From assembly GCA_002315535.1 (NCBI GenBank), contig DCHA01000066.1:1-25498 (forward strand): a DNA stretch of 25,498 bases, given 5' to 3'. The DNA is from Firmicutes bacterium UBA1764. GTDB lineage: Bacteria > Bacillota > Clostridia > Peptostreptococcales > Anaerovoracaceae. Below, one piece after another: positions 1 to 7,910 of this stretch (its first letter is position 1; the number at the start of each line of letters is the position of its first letter). The notes beneath the pieces were generated by a model that saw only the letters and a program-made list of their open reading frames with translations, searched no databases and had not been told where the DNA came from. Made by a program: the position numbers and the translations under genes.

Positions 1-99
1 ACCAGCATCCTGCTTGCCAATCCAGCTAGCAAGAACAGCGGCAACAACAAGGGCTACTGCACCGATAATAGGAGCAACCCAAACAAGAACGCCATTCAT
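1..99 (-). CDS. hppA: Membrane-bound pyrophosphatase, N-terminal fragment (runs off the window)
   Basis: Only the first 33 codons are present. They encode a start-proximal transmembrane helix (MNGVLVWVAPIIGAVALVV...) ending in SWIGKQDAG, which resembles the N-terminus of K+-dependent, sodium- or proton-pumping membrane pyrophosphatases, whose first helix is followed by a similar K-x-D-x-G stretch. These enzymes couple pyrophosphate hydrolysis to ion export across the cytoplasmic membrane. The ATG at 99 is preceded by a strong AGGAGG ribosome binding site (about 107-114), which fixes the start. The pumped ion and catalytic residues lie outside the window, so the name rests on N-terminal resemblance and on context next to the V-ATPase operon. 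Another multi-spanning transporter is possible. Confidence 0.62.
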   Translation of the reverse strand, partial: MNGVLVWVAPIIGAVALVVAAVLASWIGKQDAG

Positions 100-150
100 T
101 AATATATCCTCCTTGGATATGTGAAAAAAAATATTAAATTGATAATTTCT

Positions 151-196
151 ATAAAAGCGCCAAACGCCTCCCATTTGGGAGGCATTGCGTTTTATA
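151..196 (-). terminator. Rho-independent terminator of secG
   Basis: A 7-bp perfect GC-rich stem (166-172 with 177-183, loop of four) lies about 43 bases after the secG stop. On the minus strand it is followed by a short T-containing stretch (GTTTGGCGCTTTTAT). The outer arms may extend the pairing imperfectly. It separates secG from the pyrophosphatase gene. No clear promoter for the pyrophosphatase gene was identified in 100-160. Confidence 0.7.
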
Positions 197-225
197 CCTT
201 AAAAAATAAAAAAGCTGTAAATCGA

Positions 226-456
226 CTATTCAAGCACAACAAGAACAAGTGATACAATCATAAATAAGATTGCACATACAACTGTTACCTTGCTTAAAAT
301 AGCATCATAACCCTTAGCCTTCTTAGCACCGAAAAGCTGTTCTGCACCACCGGCAATGCTTCCGGAGAGTCCCTTTGAGCTACCGGACTGGAAAAGAATA
401 CTAACGATTAATACGATTGAAGCGATTGCAAGAATCACTAAAAGAGCTGTCTTCAT
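226..456 (-). CDS. secG: Preprotein translocase subunit SecG
   Basis: This 76-residue protein is the small accessory subunit of the SecYEG channel, which assists SecA-driven export across the cytoplasmic membrane. It shows the family layout: an N-terminal transmembrane helix (about residues 3-22), the conserved cytoplasmic loop with LFQSGSSKGLSGSIAGG and LFGAKKAKG, and a second helix (about 55-75). The length is normal for Firmicute SecG. The ATG at 456 has a GGAGG site just upstream. In Firmicutes secG commonly precedes rnr/smpB, but here it sits between a V-ATPase operon and a pyrophosphatase gene, in its own unit bounded by terminators. Confidence 0.93.
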   Translation of the reverse strand: MKTALLVILAIASIVLIVSILFQSGSSKGLSGSIAGGAEQLFGAKKAKGYDAILSKVTVVCAILFMIVSLVLVVLE

Positions 457-485
457 CTCTTACCTCCATGTTTTATAACCAGATG

Positions 486-515
486 ATTTTACCATAAAAT
501 CTACGGAAAATGCAA
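486..515 (-). promoter_or_regulatory. Candidate secG promoter
   Basis: On the minus strand TTGCAT (510-515) is followed after 18 bases by TAAAAT (486-491), preceded by TG one base before it (an extended -10). It lies about 30 bases upstream of the secG start codon and downstream of the V-ATPase terminator. The -35 match is poor and the extended -10 carries the call. Confidence 0.5.
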
Positions 516-534
516 GTAAATTATGCAAAATAAT

Positions 535-567
535 GGAATAAAAAAGCTGCCGGCAAAGCCGGCAGCC
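535..567 (-). terminator. Rho-independent terminator of the V-ATPase operon
   Basis: A perfect 9-bp stem GCTGCCGGC/GCCGGCAGC (546-554 and 558-566) with a 3-base loop is followed on the minus strand by a run of six T, then ATT. It begins 23 bases after the stop codon of the K subunit gene, the last gene of the operon. Confidence 0.92.
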
Positions 568-589
568 AGATATTATTCTTGCACCAGTA

Positions 590-1027
590 TTACTGGAGAA
601 GCAGGAGACTGAATACGAGTGTAAACAGAGCAACTGTTTCTACGATACCGATAACGATAAAGTAGTTAGCAGTACCCTTTCCTGTCTCACCGAGAGCATC
701 TGCAGCAGCTGCTGCAACCTTGCCCTGGAATACTGCGGACATACCGATTGCTATACCTGCAATAATACCGATAAACATTGCAAGTGTCGGATTTGCGGAG
801 CCTGATTCAATAGCACTTCTGATGAAGTTCATAAGAAGGAATCCGTAAATTGTCTGTGTAAGTGGAGCTCCGGAGAAAGCTACCATAAGGAATGAAGCTG
901 GCTTTCCGCTTGCATAGCACTTTTTCCAAGCACCAACGGAAGCCATTGAAGCATAACCTGAACCAATTGCAGAGCCGGTAGCAGATAAACCGACAGCAGC
1001 AGCCATACCAATAAATTCAATAAGCAT
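590..1027 (-). CDS. ntpK: V-type ATP synthase/ATPase subunit K (membrane rotor ring, c-type)
   Basis: This 145-residue protolipid subunit forms the ion-carrying rotor ring. It is a duplicated hairpin with four membrane helices (about 5-30, 46-70, 80-107 and 118-144). Only the last helix carries the ion-binding acid, Glu130 (IVIGIVETVALF), as in V-type K subunits. The residues that coordinate Na+ in Enterococcus hirae NtpK (Thr64, Gln65, Gln110, Glu139) have counterparts at Thr57, Gln58, Gln101 and Glu130 with nearly the same spacing. Seen: the residues. Known: their role in E. hirae. Inferred: Na+ coupling here. The gene is the last of the seven-gene operon, 18 bases after subunit I, and is followed directly by a strong terminator. 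Confidence 0.95.
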   Translation of the reverse strand: MLIEFIGMAAAVGLSATGSAIGSGYASMASVGAWKKCYASGKPASFLMVAFSGAPLTQTIYGFLLMNFIRSAIESGSANPTLAMFIGIIAGIAIGMSAVFQGKVAAAAADALGETGKGTANYFIVIGIVETVALFTLVFSLLLLQ

Positions 1028-1045
1028 TTTATTAATCTCCTTTAC

Positions 1046-2875
1046 TTATTTTCTGATCTTATCCATTTCGCGGAAAGGATCATATTCTGTACCGGACCAC
1101 TCCATTCCGAGCTGACCGGAGAACTCTAATAAATTTAAACGAATACCATGAACGGCAACTGAGAGGAAGCCCATTACGATATTAAGAACATGTCCGAATA
1201 CCATGATGAAAGCTCCGGCAACAAGAAGCGGTCCACTGAAGCCCATTGCCATATCATTGAAGCTCTGGGCAATTGCCAGAGATGCCATGCCTACGGCAAA
1301 GAGTCTGATGTAACTCATAACATTACCAAATGCACTGATAGTATTAAGGAATACTGTAAATGCATCTGCAAGTCCTGACTTAAGGCCCTGTCCAAATGTC
1401 TTATCCGGAGCCATTCCTCCGAAGAAAACTACGAGCAGGAAGCCCGCAACTACAAATCCCGCTACAATCGTAAGATTTGCAGTCTGTCCGATTACAAGGT
1501 ACAGAACGAGGAAGTACAATGAGCAAATTGCTGAAAGCCATCCAAGATCGGCAACCCAGCTTAAATTCTTTGCCTTCATCTTCGTTCTGATATTCATAAT
1601 GCAGGCAAGTGCCAGGTGAACTACACCGATGCTGAAGCAGAACTTCATTACGTTGTTCTGCGCAGTTGTTGTGCTGACACCAAAGTAGTCCGGATAATTG
1701 GCGATGCCCGGGATTACCAGCGACTTCAGAAGAGGAATCCTCATAGCGCCTTCAAGTCCGAACCATGTTCCGGTAACTGATCCCCAGCAAATTGTTGCAA
1801 TCGATAATACATAAAGCAGCAATATTGCATCTGACATTTTCTTTGTCTTTACGTTAAGAGCAATTGCAGCAATAAGGAAGATACAGCCATAAGCGGCATC
1901 TCCTATAATCATTGCAAAGAACAATGTAAAGAAGCAAAGGAACCAGAATGAAATATCATATTCGTTGTATCCCGGAACCGTGCCGAGTATCCCGAATACA
2001 GGCTTCATCAAGGCTGTAAGCTTTGTGTACTTAACCTTGCTCGGGACCTGTCCGTCATCCTCTATAACGTCGTCCATGCACCAAGCCCAATTGTTTTCAT
2101 TTGCAAGCTTGGTGAAATTCTCTGACTCTGATACAGGAATATATCCTGTAATCCAGACAAGTCCATCACCGGATTCACTGCTTCTACTTGCCGATGAATC
2201 CTCGATTACATTTTGAAGCTTTACAAGCTGTGCATTATAGGAGTTAAGGTACTGCGCCGCATCCTTAAGCTTTGCATTGCAAGCCTCAATTCCTTCCTCA
2301 CAAGTCTTTATCTCTTGAGTCAGCTGGCTGAGCGATCTGTTTGGAATACTGAATTCTGTACCCATGATATCTACAGCATCCTTGCTCATTACTGCAACAG
2401 CCTCCATCTTATCGATGGACTTAAGTCTTATAAACTTTATTTCTTCGTTTTTGCAAAGTTCTTCATATTCTTTTTTACCGATTAAGAAGAAACGGAAATA
2501 CAATTCGTAATCTTTAAGACTAATAAGCTCTGCTGGATCAAAGTCGCCCCATTTGCTTATTTTATCTATTTCGATTAATGCCGAAGTTTTCCTTGAGAAG
2601 AAATCTGATTTATTCTGAATTGCTGTATTAACTTCAGCATTTAGTTTCTCAAACTCCTCATCAGAAAGAATTGGCTTCATCTGAAGCTTCTTTTCTGAAT
2701 ACTCCTTAATCTCTGAAGCAGATTTTGCAAGTTGAGCAAACTTATCGTTTATCTCAGAATCTGCACTGCTTCTGTTTGCTATATGAAGAATTCCCATATC
2801 CTTCAGCTGTTTAAGAAAAGCCTTCTTTTGAGATTCGGTACTGACAATGCATACTTGTTTCATTCTTTCAATCAT
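1046..2875 (-). CDS. ntpI: V-type ATP synthase/ATPase subunit I (a-subunit homologue)
   Basis: This 609-residue subunit links the peripheral stalk to the membrane and provides the ion half-channels. The N-terminal half (about 1-305) is soluble and rich in predicted coiled coil. The C-terminal half (about 310-590) is a multi-helix membrane domain starting at FWFLCFFTLFFAMIIGDAAYG. The conserved arginine of the ion path is visible in SYIRLFAVG (Arg524), and a second basic site is in VHGIRLNLLEF (Arg579). The length is close to that of bacterial I subunits. Its ATG overlaps the stop codon of the D gene (ATGA), implying translational coupling. A second in-frame ATG at codon 5 is a possible alternative start. 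Confidence 0.94.
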   Translation of the reverse strand: MIERMKQVCIVSTESQKKAFLKQLKDMGILHIANRSSADSEINDKFAQLAKSASEIKEYSEKKLQMKPILSDEEFEKLNAEVNTAIQNKSDFFSRKTSALIEIDKISKWGDFDPAELISLKDYELYFRFFLIGKKEYEELCKNEEIKFIRLKSIDKMEAVAVMSKDAVDIMGTEFSIPNRSLSQLTQEIKTCEEGIEACNAKLKDAAQYLNSYNAQLVKLQNVIEDSSASRSSESGDGLVWITGYIPVSESENFTKLANENNWAWCMDDVIEDDGQVPSKVKYTKLTALMKPVFGILGTVPGYNEYDISFWFLCFFTLFFAMIIGDAAYGCIFLIAAIALNVKTKKMSDAILLLYVLSIATICWGSVTGTWFGLEGAMRIPLLKSLVIPGIANYPDYFGVSTTTAQNNVMKFCFSIGVVHLALACIMNIRTKMKAKNLSWVADLGWLSAICSLYFLVLYLVIGQTANLTIVAGFVVAGFLLVVFFGGMAPDKTFGQGLKSGLADAFTVFLNTISAFGNVMSYIRLFAVGMASLAIAQSFNDMAMGFSGPLLVAGAFIMVFGHVLNIVMGFLSVAVHGIRLNLLEFSGQLGMEWSGTEYDPFREMDKIRK

Positions 2876-3489
2876 TGTGCAGCCTCCATACTCTTCTTCT
2901 TGGCAATCTTACCTCTTACAACAGCACTTGTTTGCTGGTCACCAAGGTAAATGCCAATCTTACGGATATTCTCTTTAGCTTCGGGTATTTTAACTCTTTC
3001 AAAGAGATTAACACGCTGAGATGTAGTTCTAAGCTCATTACCAAGCATCTCAGATTGTTTCTTTAATGTTTCGACAAGCGCGTCGAGCCTTGCTATCTCA
3101 CGCAGCTTGACGAGTACTGTATCTACCCATAAAGGATAGTCAGCAACATCATATACAATTTCCTTAAAACTTAGCTCCTTAAATACCGGTATCTTTACAC
3201 CCGCAATATTATCAATATCGCAGACAACCTTGTCCGGCTGTATTAAGTTTTCGAGCCTGAGTTCTTCAGGGAAAATTGTATTTTCAGCTACAACTGCAAC
3301 CCAGGTATCCAATCCGTCAATCAGCTCCGAGCGTTCCGACATCTTTTCGTTCAGTTCGTTATTAATCTGTGTAATAACGCTTTGCAGCTGCTGCTTTTTA
3401 AGCTGAAGTGTCGGAAGATATCTCTGGAACTGTTTTAGATTATCCTTCTGGTTTTTCAGTTCGCTTTTCGTGAGTTTTATATTAGCCAT
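2872..3489 (-). CDS. ntpD: V-type ATP synthase/ATPase subunit D (central stalk)
   Basis: This 205-residue protein corresponds to the central rotor shaft, a long antiparallel coiled-coil hairpin that turns inside the A3B3 head. The N-terminal helix (about 5-60, LTKSELKNQKDNLKQFQRYL) and C-terminal helix (about 130-190) flank a less helical middle. It starts 9 bases after the B stop codon without an obvious Shine-Dalgarno sequence, so it may depend on translational coupling to B. Its stop overlaps the start of I. In other V-ATPases D is clamped by a small F subunit, but no F gene is present in this operon. Confidence 0.92.
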   Translation of the reverse strand: MANIKLTKSELKNQKDNLKQFQRYLPTLQLKKQQLQSVITQINNELNEKMSERSELIDGLDTWVAVVAENTIFPEELRLENLIQPDKVVCDIDNIAGVKIPVFKELSFKEIVYDVADYPLWVDTVLVKLREIARLDALVETLKKQSEMLGNELRTTSQRVNLFERVKIPEAKENIRKIGIYLGDQQTSAVVRGKIAKKKSMEAAQ

Positions 3490-3498
3490 TGATACTGC

Positions 3499-4788
3499 TT
3501 ATGAAAGTGCCTTCGGCCATCTTTCTTCGATAAGGCTGGTCTTCAAACCTGTTTCATTCGGTTCGAAGCATTCAGCAAGGATTTTCCAACCTAAATCTAA
3601 TGCATCTTCAAGTGAAATATTAACAGCCAGATCCATTAACTTTGTTTCGAAGAGTTCGCCGTATTTCAGAAGCTTTTCGTCCCAAGCACTCATGGAGAAG
3701 CCCATGGATTTCTTTTCAAGACTTTCCTTATATGAACTGTAGAGCTTAATCATACCGTCCATAAGAGCTCTGTGGTCATTTCTTGTATCACCGTTAACGT
3801 TCTGCTTAAGTCTGGACAGTGAACCGAAAGGCTCGATATGGCCATTCTTAAGATAGTACTGACCTTCTGTAATATATCCTGTATTATCAGGAACCGGATG
3901 TGTTACGTCATCACCAGGCATTGTTGTAACGCCGAGGATGGTAAGTGAACCGGCACCATCGAAATCTACAGCCTTTTCGTATCTTGATGCGAGGCAGCTG
4001 TAAAGATCTCCCGGATAACCACGGTTAGCAGGAACCTGCTCCATGGTAATAGCAGTTTCTTTCATTGAGTCTGCAAAGTTTGTCATATCTGTTAAGAGTA
4101 CAAGTACTCTCTTTCCATCCAGAGCGAATCTTTCAGCAACAGCCAGAGCCATATCAGGAACAAGTGTACATTCTACTGTAGGGTCAGCAGCTGTATGTAC
4201 AAACATTACTGTATGTCCCATTGCTCCGCCCTTTTCAAGAGTATCACGGAAGAAGAGATAGTCATCATACTTAAGGCCCATGCCTCCGAGTACAATTACA
4301 TCAACCTCAGCCTGAAGAGCGATTCTTGCAAGAAGCTGATTGTAAGGTTCTCCGGAAATAGAGAAAATAGGAAGCTTCTGGCTTTCTACCAAAGTATTGA
4401 ATACATCAATCATTGGGATACCTGTACGAATCATCTTCTTAGGGATAACTCTCTTTGCAGGATTAACTGACGGTCCGCCGATAGGAATCATATTTTCAGT
4501 GAGTGCAGGTCCATTGTCACGAGGAACTCCGGCACCATTAAACACACGACCAAGCAGATGATCACTGAAGGATACCATCATAGGCTTGCCGAGGAAACGA
4601 ACAGGATCAGTTGTGCTTACGCCTTGACCACCTGCGAATACCTGCAGCGAAACCTTATCGTTATCAAGCTTAATAATATTGGCATAGCTATCACCAACGA
4701 GCGCAAGGTCGCCGTATTTAACGCCCTCAGCACGTACAGTAATAACGTTGCCGATAATTGAATCTATTTTTGTGTAAACTTTCTGCAT
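3499..4788 (-). CDS. ntpB: V-type ATP synthase/ATPase subunit B (non-catalytic head subunit)
   Basis: This 429-residue protein is the regulatory subunit that alternates with A in the A3B3 head. The usual three regions are present: an N-terminal beta domain (1-70), a nucleotide-binding-fold domain, and a helical C-terminal domain. The P-loop position holds SISGEPYNQLLARIALQ (about 143-159), which lacks the GKT of a true Walker A, as expected for B. It contains the RVFNGAGVPRD stretch typical of the family. It is somewhat shorter than the common 455-470 residues, as in the chlamydial/spirochaetal subgroup. The ATG at 4788 follows an AGGAGG site. The gene lies 11 bases after A. Confidence 0.95.
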   Translation of the reverse strand: MQKVYTKIDSIIGNVITVRAEGVKYGDLALVGDSYANIIKLDNDKVSLQVFAGGQGVSTTDPVRFLGKPMMVSFSDHLLGRVFNGAGVPRDNGPALTENMIPIGGPSVNPAKRVIPKKMIRTGIPMIDVFNTLVESQKLPIFSISGEPYNQLLARIALQAEVDVIVLGGMGLKYDDYLFFRDTLEKGGAMGHTVMFVHTAADPTVECTLVPDMALAVAERFALDGKRVLVLLTDMTNFADSMKETAITMEQVPANRGYPGDLYSCLASRYEKAVDFDGAGSLTILGVTTMPGDDVTHPVPDNTGYITEGQYYLKNGHIEPFGSLSRLKQNVNGDTRNDHRALMDGMIKLYSSYKESLEKKSMGFSMSAWDEKLLKYGELFETKLMDLAVNISLEDALDLGWKILAECFEPNETGLKTSLIEERWPKALS

Positions 4789-4799
4789 TTTCGGCCTCC

Positions 4800-6530
4800 T
4801 TAATTAACGGCCTTAGCCTTGTAAAAGTCCAGGATTTCCTTTTCCTTTGCGGCATAAGCATCTGTGCCAAACACGATTCCGTGCCAGTCAAGGAACTTCT
4901 GACGGAGCTCGTTGAAGAAAGCTCTGATATCATTCTTATCTTCAAACTTAAACTTAAGAGTCAGAATATCGTAAAGGATATCATATTCGTGAACCTGACG
5001 CTCCGGTTCGCAAGCAGCATCAACATCATCAAAGCTGTTCTGCTGGAAGTAAACTGCATCAAGCATTTCACCCTTCTGATAGATTACATAGTCATCAGCG
5101 GATGTTCCTTCTTCACCAACAACCTTCATCATCTGATTGATTTCACTGCTGTGAATCAGAATATTGCGTCCAACTGCAACCTTGTCCATATCTACAACGC
5201 CCTTGTACTTTGACCAGGAATCGATTGGGTGAATTGAAGGATACTTACGTGCATCAGAACGCTCACGGGAAAGTCCGTGGAATGCTCCTACTACCTTAAG
5301 AGTAGCCTGAGTAACAGGTTCTTCGAAGTTTCCGCCTGCCGGTGATACTGTACCACCAACTGTAACAGAAGCAATTCTACCGTCATTCAGGCGAACCTTT
5401 CCTGCTCTTTCATAGAAAGCGGCAATGAGAGATTCAAGGTAAGCAGGGAATGCTTCTTCACCAGGAATTTCTTCAAGTCTTCCTGACATTTCACGAAGAG
5501 CCTGAGCCCAGCGGGAAGTTGAGTCAGCAAGAAGCATTACTGAAAGTCCCATTTGTCTGTAATATTCAGCCATAGTAATTGCTGTATATACAGAAGCTTC
5601 ACGGGCAGCAACCGGCATGGAAGATGTATTACAAATGATAATAGTTCTTTCCATAAGTGATCTGCCTGTTCTTGGGTCTGTCAGCTCAGGGAATTCCTTA
5701 AGGATTTCTACAACCTCTCCGGCACGCTCTCCGCAAGCGGCAACGATTACAACGTCAACATCGGAGTTCTTTGCCTGCATGTGCTGAAGCACAGTCTTTC
5801 CTGCGCCGAAAGGTCCCGGAGTACAGAATGTACCGCCCTTTGCAATAGGAAGGAAGGTATCTATGCAGCGGATCTTTGTAACCAAGGTTTCATCCGGAGA
5901 AAGTCTTTCCTTATAGCATGTAATAGCCTTTTTAACAGGCCATGAGAATACCATGCTGAGTTCCTTTTCATTGCCGTTCTTATCAGCAATTACCGCAATC
6001 GTAGCTCTGACATTGTATGTACCCTTTTCTGCTATGGATTTTACTGTCCATCCGCTATCCTTTAGTCCGAAAGGAACCATGATGTCATGCTTGAAAAGAC
6101 CTTCAGGTACTGTTCCAAGTGCATCGCCGGGATGAACGCTGTCACCGACCTTTACGATAGGTGTAAATTCCCAATCCTTATCAGGGATAGGATTAAGATA
6201 TGTACCTCTTTCCAGGAAGAAGCCACATTCTTCTGCGAGCTCCGGAAGAGGATTCTGAAGACCATCATATACTCTGGACAAGAGTCCCGGTCCGAGCTCT
6301 ACGCTCATCAGCTCAGATGTGAATTCTACATCGTCGCCGACCTTAATGCCTTCAGTCATTTCATAAATCTGCATTGAAGCGATTCCGTTATTAAGTTTAA
6401 TAACTTCGCCTTTTAATTTTTTATCGCCGACTACTACATAGCCAACTTCATTTTTCCGGATAGAACCGTCAACCTCAACAGATACTAGGTTGCCGTTTAC
6501 CCCGGTAACTTTACCAATTATTTTTTCCAT
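4800..6530 (-). CDS. ntpA: V-type ATP synthase/ATPase subunit A (catalytic head subunit)
   Basis: The catalytic subunit hydrolyses or makes ATP in the A3B3 head. The Walker A motif GPFGAGKT is at residues 239-246, followed by the Walker B region and the SRWAQALREMSGRLEEIPGEE stretch characteristic of A subunits. The V-type non-homologous insertion (about 110-190) is present between the N-terminal domain and the nucleotide fold. I chose the ATG at 6530 (MEKIIGKVTG, 576 residues) because GGAG lies 6 bases upstream. An in-frame TTG at 6542 would add four residues but has no matching ribosome binding site. It is the third gene of the operon, 12 bases after the DUF2764 gene. Confidence 0.96.
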   Translation of the reverse strand: MEKIIGKVTGVNGNLVSVEVDGSIRKNEVGYVVVGDKKLKGEVIKLNNGIASMQIYEMTEGIKVGDDVEFTSELMSVELGPGLLSRVYDGLQNPLPELAEECGFFLERGTYLNPIPDKDWEFTPIVKVGDSVHPGDALGTVPEGLFKHDIMVPFGLKDSGWTVKSIAEKGTYNVRATIAVIADKNGNEKELSMVFSWPVKKAITCYKERLSPDETLVTKIRCIDTFLPIAKGGTFCTPGPFGAGKTVLQHMQAKNSDVDVVIVAACGERAGEVVEILKEFPELTDPRTGRSLMERTIIICNTSSMPVAAREASVYTAITMAEYYRQMGLSVMLLADSTSRWAQALREMSGRLEEIPGEEAFPAYLESLIAAFYERAGKVRLNDGRIASVTVGGTVSPAGGNFEEPVTQATLKVVGAFHGLSRERSDARKYPSIHPIDSWSKYKGVVDMDKVAVGRNILIHSSEINQMMKVVGEEGTSADDYVIYQKGEMLDAVYFQQNSFDDVDAACEPERQVHEYDILYDILTLKFKFEDKNDIRAFFNELRQKFLDWHGIVFGTDAYAAKEKEILDFYKAKAVN

Positions 6531-6542
6531 TTTTGTCTCCAA

Positions 6543-7064
6543 TTATATGCTGAGGATTTTCGCCTGTATACCATCGAAGAGTCGCTTAAATTCTTCTTTT
6601 CCTTTTTCCAGTTCAAACACAGTTTGTCTTTGTAAGAGTTGCAGCTTCAGAGCATATCCAAAGAGCATGTATTCATCGAAATAATGCATTCCGATTAAAC
6701 TGTCAAGCTTTGCGAACTCCAAGCTTAAAAGCATTTCCTCTGCCTCAAGTGGATTATTGGCACTTAGAGCAGAATTTACAATTCTTACGATTTCATCATC
6801 GTGTTCTGCGGGTTGTTCGCAAGGGATGCCATGCTTCAGCTTTCTCTGATAAGTCATTTCCCTTGAGAGCTTTCCGTAAAACTCAGACCACTCTTTTATC
6901 AGTGGCCCTTCTGTAGAATTTACGCTCAGATTTTTGAGTAATTCATAATTTGATGAACTAACTGCGGCTTGACACATATTCAGGAAAGTGTCATAGCTAA
7001 ATGGCATTGGACAATCAGCTCTCAGCATTGGCAGAGATGATATCAGATAATAATAAGATGCCAT
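6543..7064 (-). CDS. DUF2764 family V-ATPase-associated protein (operon position of subunit C)
   Basis: This 173-residue soluble protein begins MASYYYLISSLPML, the signature of the DUF2764 family found in the V-ATPase operons of chlamydiae, spirochaetes and Bacteroidetes between the E and A genes. Its biochemical role is not established to my knowledge. From its position it may replace the C (d) subunit that couples the stalk to the membrane ring, but it is about half the length of classical C (around 330 residues). No membrane helix or signal peptide is visible. The sequence is mostly helical and acidic. The ATG at 7064 has a clear GGAGGAG site. It lies 12 bases after E and 12 bases before A. 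Confidence 0.85.
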   Translation of the reverse strand: MASYYYLISSLPMLRADCPMPFSYDTFLNMCQAAVSSSNYELLKNLSVNSTEGPLIKEWSEFYGKLSREMTYQRKLKHGIPCEQPAEHDDEIVRIVNSALSANNPLEAEEMLLSLEFAKLDSLIGMHYFDEYMLFGYALKLQLLQRQTVFELEKGKEEFKRLFDGIQAKILSI

Positions 7065-7076
7065 TTTACTCCTCCG

Positions 7077-7637
7077 TTAGAACTTAAGATCTGAGAAGAA
7101 AGGCTTTAGCATATTTGCAATTTCTTCATCTGTGCAATCAAAGTAAGAGGATCCATCCGCAGCTGCGAGCTTAAATCCACCTTTAACCTCTGATGACACC
7201 CTAAGCTCCAGACCATTCTTTACCTCTGAAGCGAGTTCAGATTTGAGTCCTTCTGTTACATCAGCAACCTCTGCAACATATTTGGCAGGATCTTCATCGG
7301 TAAGAGCCGCTTTAATCAGCTTTGCCAATGTTTCACCCTTAACAGTTTTGTTCACCTCTGATGCAAGGATTTTCTTGAATTCGGCCTCTATAGACTCCTT
7401 AAAGGATAGTACAGCATCTCTTTGTGCCTGCTTAGCATTTTCCATAGCTCCGTTACTTAATGTAGCAATGGTTTGCTTAGCTTCTGCAAGCGATGCATCT
7501 GCCTCAGCCTTTGCTTTAGATACAATCTCAGCTGCCTGTTTGTTTGCAGCATCAATAATCTCCGCAGCCTTAGCGGAAGCAGCATCTACGCCTTCCTTTT
7601 TGATTGAGCTAATAAGGTCTTGAATTTGTAATTCCAT
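7077..7637 (-). CDS. ntpE: V-type ATP synthase/ATPase subunit E (peripheral stalk)
   Basis: This 186-residue first gene of the operon encodes the peripheral stalk protein. Residues 1-90 are Ala/Lys/Glu-rich, highly helical and coiled-coil like (SAKAAEIIDAANKQAAEIV). The C-terminal part is a globular domain that would contact the head. I chose the ATG at 7637 (MELQIQDLISS) because AAGGAAGG lies just upstream. An upstream in-frame TTG at 7670 gives an unsupported extension through the probable leader. The usual coiled-coil partner (subunit G/H) is not encoded in the operon, so E may pair with the soluble arm of subunit I, with itself, or with a protein encoded elsewhere. Confidence 0.88.
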   Translation of the reverse strand: MELQIQDLISSIKKEGVDAASAKAAEIIDAANKQAAEIVSKAKAEADASLAEAKQTIATLSNGAMENAKQAQRDAVLSFKESIEAEFKKILASEVNKTVKGETLAKLIKAALTDEDPAKYVAEVADVTEGLKSELASEVKNGLELRVSSEVKGGFKLAAADGSSYFDCTDEEIANMLKPFFSDLKF

Positions 7638-7684
7638 ATTAACCTTCCTTTCCACATTATAATGTCGCAATTTCGACCAAATAC

Positions 7685-7714
7685 ATTATATCACTTCGAT
7701 GCGCATCAGATTAA
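7685..7714 (-). promoter_or_regulatory. Candidate promoter of the V-ATPase operon
   Basis: A perfect TATAAT is present on the minus strand (7685-7690), about 48 bases before the E start codon. It is preceded by TG one base before the hexamer (TGATATAAT, an extended -10). The -35 position offers only TTAATC with an 18-base spacer (7709-7714), a weak match. A second TATAAT closer to the gene would place transcription start inside the ribosome binding site and is less likely. Confidence 0.5.
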
Positions 7715-7842
7715 TAAATAGCGTAAGTATTTTTATTAACTTATTTATTCTAGAATAATTTTACTGTATTTTAATAATCACAATAACTATTACTGAATGT
7801 ATGCATTTTTTATTCGATATTTGACAGATAATAACATTTCTG

Positions 7843-7882
7843 AATAAAAAAAGAGGCGAAACTGTAATGTTTCGTCTCTTTA
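7843..7882 (-). terminator. Rho-independent terminator of eno
   Basis: A 12-bp hairpin (7851-7862 with 7869-7880, six-base loop) has one A-C mismatch when read as minus-strand RNA. It is followed on the minus strand by TTTTT ATTC. It starts about 30 bases after the eno stop codon and ends the pgk-tpiA-eno operon. Confidence 0.85.
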
Positions 7883-7910
7883 TTGTATTATATTTAACAC
7901 AGAATGCAGG

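Larger units (their letters stand above)
7638..7910. other. Intergenic region between eno and the V-ATPase operon
   Basis: These 273 bases are AT-rich and hold no convincing gene. From right to left on the minus strand they contain the eno terminator, a featureless AT-rich stretch (about 7720-7845), and the candidate V-ATPase operon promoter with its leader. Nothing else was recognised. Confidence 0.7.

Noticed and set aside
3499..4788. Missing Walker A in ntpB as a broken gene
   Set aside because: A degenerate P-loop is normal for the non-catalytic B subunit of V-type enzymes.
4758..5213. Plus-strand open frame of 151 codons antisense to ntpA
   Set aside because: It lies inside the strongly conserved A subunit gene, lacks a ribosome binding site and family-like sequence, and reflects codon bias of the opposite strand. 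The same holds for other long antisense frames, for example 10232-10705, 14855-15370, 18720-19301 and 23458-23907.
7821..7849. TTGACA on the plus strand as a promoter
   Set aside because: The -10 position (ATAAAA) is poor and no plus-strand gene follows; it would only transcribe antisense to eno.
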